DNA of 64,000 bases, taken from Hyaloscypha bicolor E. Taxonomy: Eukaryota > Ascomycota > Leotiomycetes > Helotiales > Hyaloscyphaceae. This document shows positions 60,407-64,000 of this stretch, in pieces. The stretch's first letter is position 1. Each line of letters opens with the position of its first letter. The translations under genes were made by a program, and so were the position numbers. Under the pieces are notes generated by a model. It had not been told where the DNA came from. It worked only from the letters and a program-made list of their open reading frames with translations, and ran no database searches. Location: contig NW_020194685.1 in assembly GCF_002865645.1 (NCBI RefSeq), positions 1,254,807 through 1,318,806 on the forward strand, read 5' to 3'.

Positions 60407-61924
60407 TTAGGACGCAACAGACATTGCCATTGCCAACTCCGACGACTTGCTCCATATCCCACTGGGTTCTCGTCTCCACAAAATGAGCTTTCCATCATCA
60501 CCAGTTGAGCCCAATACCTGACCATCGTGATCAAAGTCGACATTCCACGGAACCCTATTCGCAGCCATCTTCGAGACCTCAGTCGCAACATGAAGCACCT
60601 CTCCCTCCTTGCCCTGATTCTCTGGTGCCCTCGAGCCACTTGGTCCCGGTCTGGCATTCGCCAATCCAGCTCCAATACCAGAAGGCGTATTTCTCCCACC
60701 ATTCTCAGCCGCCGACTGCGGAACCACAACCTTTTCCGGAAGCTTCGCATAATCCTTACTCCGCGGTTCCTCGCCCGCCTTGCCCGGCGTCTCAACCTTA
60801 AAGACCCGAACAAACCCATCCTTGCACGCCGTAGCCACAAAATCATACCCTCTAATATTACCCGGCGCCCACGCAATGTCCCTCACCAAGCTCCTATGCC
60901 CATCAAACCTGCACGCCAGATAAAACTCCTTCGATGTCGACGAGCCGAGCGTGACGCTGTGAGAGATCTCCTTCGTGCGCCACAGACTAGCACGGTTCAT
61001 GCTCGCCACCACCACCGCCAATGAATCCCGTGGAACTCCCAAGCGGAGAGCGTTGTAGCACGGCTCGAGATTCGGATCAAACATGACCTTGAAGCTCACT
61101 TCTTCTCCACGCGCCGGCTTATCACACACGTTAACCTTATCCATCTCGTTCCAGTTCTCGAGGTTCTCCGGCTGGTCGTTCTCGAAGACGGCGAGCTGGG
61201 CGTTGCGGTTGATGACCGCGAGGTACGTGTGCCGCGTCTCGGTGTTGAAGGTCATGGAGAAGGAGAGGAAGGGGGCTCGCGACGGGGCGCGCAGTTCCCA
61301 GACCGGCTTGTTGGAGTGCGAGTTGAAGCGTCGGCCTTTGTTGGGCGCGATGGTTGGGTCTTCGACCCAGAGTCTGAAGCGGCCATCGGCGCCCACGGAG
61401 GCGATGAGGTTGGGGTGCAGTTGGGGGTGGAGCCATTGGATCTGTATCTTCGTTAGCTGTAATCTCGAATGTGGATGGTGGGGGGGGGAGTGTACTTGGT
61501 AGACTTCGGCATTGTGAGCTCCCCACGTATCGCAGAGAACCCAATTACCGGCATTATTCTTATTGTAGACTTTGATCTTGCCGTCAACGGAGCCGGTTGC
61601 AAAGCGATCGCCGTAGTAGTTGAAAGCGGTTGTTGCGATCATATCTCTGTGGCCATGGCTGAGGAGTTGGAAAGCGTCGGACAGGTCGTCCAATGGGTCA
61701 TCGTCTTCTTCCTTTGCTGATTTTGCGGGATCTTCCTTCTTCCGAGGCTCTTCTTGCGCGGGCGCCATTGTGCCTTCTAGAGTTGGTACAATGGTTGTAG
61801 TAGGAGGTTGGTTGCAGTTGAGCCCGGAGAATTCCGCCTCGTCATCAAATGCAAACAGATGGTCCGTGCCCGCGAGGCTGTCGAAGCCAAAAGCGCATAG
61901 CGTCGGCAGATCGTCGGAAGCCAT
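60407..61924 (-). CDS. SEH1: Nucleoporin Seh1 (WD40, Nup84/SEA complex)
   Basis: Two exons (61924-61496 and 61441-60407) give 487 residues. WD repeats are visible: HGHRDMIATTAFNYYGDRFA, the VDGKIKVYN ending, IQWLHPQLHPNLIASVGADG, GHRSLVRDIAWAPG, and VDFDHDGQVLGSTGDDGKLI near the C-terminus. A Ser/Asp/Pro-rich insert precedes the first blade, and a Ser/Gly-rich insert precedes the last. The organisation matches fungal Seh1, which joins Nup85 in the nuclear-pore Y complex and the SEA complex at the vacuole. The ATG at 61924 is the first in frame. The intron is 54 bp and in-frame splicing gives AEVYQIQWL. Intact. Confidence 0.92.
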   Translation of the reverse strand: MASDDLPTLCAFGFDSLAGTDHLFAFDDEAEFSGLNCNQPPTTTIVPTLEGTMAPAQEEPRKKEDPAKSAKEEDDDPLDDLSDAFQLLSHGHRDMIATTAFNYYGDRFATGSVDGKIKVYNKNNAGNWVLCDTWGAHNAEVYQVHSPPHHPHSRLQLTKIQIQWLHPQLHPNLIASVGADGRFRLWVEDPTIAPNKGRRFNSHSNKPVWELRAPSRAPFLSFSMTFNTETRHTYLAVINRNAQLAVFENDQPENLENWNEMDKVNVCDKPARGEEVSFKVMFDPNLEPCYNALRLGVPRDSLAVVVASMNRASLWRTKEISHSVTLGSSTSKEFYLACRFDGHRSLVRDIAWAPGNIRGYDFVATACKDGFVRVFKVETPGKAGEEPRSKDYAKLPEKVVVPQSAAENGGRNTPSGIGAGLANARPGPSGSRAPENQGKEGEVLHVATEVSKMAANRVPWNVDFDHDGQVLGSTGDDGKLILWRREPSGIWSKSSELAMAMSVAS

Positions 61925-62527
61925 GAATATCAACAAGTGCAATGCAAAGATGTGATGAAAGTCTTTGCTTTCGTCTGTTGTCAATTGTGTTGTTAGAGAC
62001 AAATTTGTAAAAAGAGATGTCAATTAATTTTCGACTTCACTCCCAGCCTTTTAAAAGGTGACATCATCGGACAGGACTGGGCCATGCATAAATTAGTGAA
62101 TATTGAGATGAGAACCCAGTAGCTAGTGAGCTTCAGACGATTTCCAGACATTCAGATCACAGCAAAGGAATAAAATCACGAACTTTGAAATGACCAATTA
62201 CCGTCCTAAGGTCTAAAGACATTCACAAACACCAATTGGACGAAAATTATCTTTTTAGAAAGGGCCATTTCCTATCAATTCCCGATCCAAGCATCACAAG
62301 TAAGCCATCCTAGACAAGTGTCTCTAGAGCTATGTACAACGAAGTTAAGGTACTCTGCCGCTGGACTCCCGTGCAACTCTTTGTAAGCCATCAACGTCAA
62401 CAGCCAACAAAGAATGCCATTTCCAAGGAAGCTAAACACATCTCCTCCAACAGCTCTATCCCTACCCTTCCCTCCACCATGCGGAATATCTACACCCACG
62501 CTTCTCGCACACTTCACTTCACCAAGT
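61925..62527. other. Intergenic region upstream of Seh1
   Basis: About 600 bp. It holds the promoter of the Seh1 gene and the 3' flank of the GPI protein gene. No further gene is seen. Confidence 0.5.
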
Positions 62528-63081
62528 TTACAAAGCCATCGCAACAATACCAGCCACAGCACCAACAAGCATGCCGCCGACCTTGTTCGCACGAGCAGCG
62601 CCAATGATCATGGCAGGCTGGGTAGGATAGACCGCCGTTCCAGTTGCGAAGCCGCCGTTTGGTGTCATGATCGGCGCAGCGTTAGTGATGGTCAATGGAT
62701 TCGGGTAAGGTGGGTTAGCTGGCGTAGATGCCGGGGGAGCGTTTGCTGGGGAGGACTTGGCGCCCGGTGGGCAAGAGGTGTAGAGGACTGTTGAAGGAGT
62801 GTGCATTGGCTTTCCATTGTGTTAGTACTCTTAAAAGGAAGATGAGAAAGTTGAGGCAAGAGAAGAGGGAAACGAACATGAGTGACAGTGCATGGGCAAT
62901 CCGTGATAGTCAGTGTAGTCGCCTCGGTGACGGTGTACGTTATCCCGTTGTGAGTGAGCTCAGTAGCGTACGGGCAGAACGTGGTCAAGGCTGTGACAAC
63001 CATTGTGGTGTACGCAACAGTGCCATTCCCGGCAGCAAGAGCACCAGTGGCCGCAGCCAGAAGTGCAAGGCCGTACTTCAT
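62528..63081 (-). CDS. Small GPI-anchored cell-wall protein (ccg-6-like)
   Basis: Two exons (63081-62878 and 62809-62528) give 161 residues. A signal peptide covers about 1-17 ([17 protein letters not shown]). The core [19 protein letters not shown] followed by [15 protein letters not shown] is the four-Cys motif common to fungal wall proteins such as the clock-controlled ccg-6 type. A Pro/Ala-rich linker leads to a hydrophobic GPI-attachment tail ([16 protein letters not shown]). It should be tethered at the plasma membrane or wall. The donor GTTCGT is weak but the join reads through. Function is unknown beyond wall structure. Confidence 0.78.
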
Positions 63082-64000
63082 GTTGAATTATGAGATTAAA
63101 AAGATTAACGAGTGTGGGAAGTTAAGATGGCTGAACAGTGCAACTGAAAGAGCGACTTCGTGCAATGTAAAATGGAAAGGAGAGAGGGCTGGAGAGGAGG
63201 AACGGACATCTTAAAGGGAACGAAATCAACTCGGGTCCGGATCACTGATGTCTAGCCCTTCCGCGACCTCCAAAACTCCCCCCAGAGATACCCGAACCTC
63301 TCTAGTTCAGTACACCAGACACCAGGCTCTAGAGCTCAGCCTAACCTATTCACATCCAATCACAGCCTCCTAGGGGAATTTAAAGTAGGAGATCCGCAGA
63401 GGCGTTCCTGAATTGGCGTGTGCTTAATTTCATAAAATACACTGGTATTGATGGTTGTTTACAGCGCGAGGAATGTGGATGTGGAAGAGTTCTGAGTTTC
63501 TGACAAACCAACGCATAAAAAGAAATTAAGAGCTGGCTTGAGGAATGACGATCCATTCTGGATCGCGTCAACGACTCGGTCCCACCTGGTCACTCGACCC
63601 CAGGGCTGGAGATCTCATTCCTGCCCGTGGCTGTAACTTTTCGATTCTTCCCAACACTGCCGCAGGGGCTAGGCTTCATGAGTTTTCATTTCGTCTGTCC
63701 TTTGCAGTGGATTCTAGGTACACCGCTACTTTTCGGGATGAAGTACACCGTGATTTCCTCCTCAGACCTCGACACCGAAGGCTACTAATGTTGCCAAGAA
63801 GCATTCTTGCCCTCGACCTTTCGTTTCTTTCCCTTCCGATCTTATTAAGGACTAGCTTTCTTCTCCCTTGAGCCCTCACACCCTCCACAATTGGATGGGG
63901 GATCTTTATCTAAATAAACAAGTTCTCAAAAGCGTCTTCAAAAGCCACGACGCCTAAAATGCGTGGTAACAAACAGGTTCGAGTATCCCAACGAATCGCC
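63082..64000. other. Right-edge sequence with no recognisable gene
   Basis: About 920 bp. It contains the promoter of the GPI protein gene and then sequence with short random frames on both strands. Nothing else can be supported. Confidence 0.5.

Noticed and set aside
63905..64000. GGTTCGAGTATCCC at the right edge resembling a tRNA T-arm
   Set aside because: No matching acceptor stem, D-arm or anticodon arm could be found in the available sequence.

Overview
The window is filamentous ascomycete (Pezizomycotina) nuclear DNA. Genes are broken by 43-160 bp introns with GT..AG ends and CTAAY-type branch sites. The families present (Zn2Cys6 and C2H2 regulators, NACHT/STAND proteins, GH45 cellulase, NCS2 purine permease, GPI wall proteins) are typical of that group. 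A leotiomycete-like plant- or soil-associated fungus is my best guess, but only a guess. There are no bacterial operons, CRISPR arrays, rRNAs or convincing tRNAs.

Layout. 1-2 kb: a 457-bp pogo/Fot1-type MITE and a decayed tandem array of about 130-bp units. 2.1-10.4 kb: a head-to-head pair, an SNF2/RAD5-like helicase (minus, apparently damaged) and a NACHT ATPase fused to C2H2 zinc fingers (plus). 10.9-25.5 kb: a nitrogen-catabolism-like block with a Zn2Cys6 regulator, an APC amino-acid/GABA permease, a PhyH dioxygenase with an in-frame stop, a RidA deaminase, a truncated N,N-dimethylformamidase-like pseudogene and a purine/xanthine permease. 26.6-48.4 kb: mostly core genes, namely an atypical kinase, mitochondrial Lon, Bro1, mitochondrial DnaJ (Mdj1), SAP30 and a large C2H2/fungal-trans regulator. 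49.5-55 kb: a 267-bp hAT-type MITE, a GH45 endoglucanase and two gene relics (isoprenylcysteine methyltransferase-like and alpha/beta-hydrolase). 55.5-63.1 kb: GH13 alpha-glucosidase, an RNF216-like RBR ubiquitin ligase with a membrane hairpin inside its IBR, nucleoporin Seh1 and a small GPI-anchored wall protein.

The most unusual signal is a family of three related introns in three unrelated genes: the APC permease at 15601-15728, the NCS2 permease at 23328-23454 and the C2H2 regulator at 46832-46946. Their similarity runs exactly from splice donor to splice acceptor, which is the hallmark of introner-like elements (mobile spliceosomal introns). The second most notable feature is the NACHT-C2H2 fusion divergently paired with an SNF2/RING helicase. 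All gene models come from reading reading frames and splice signals by eye; no alignment or database search was run.
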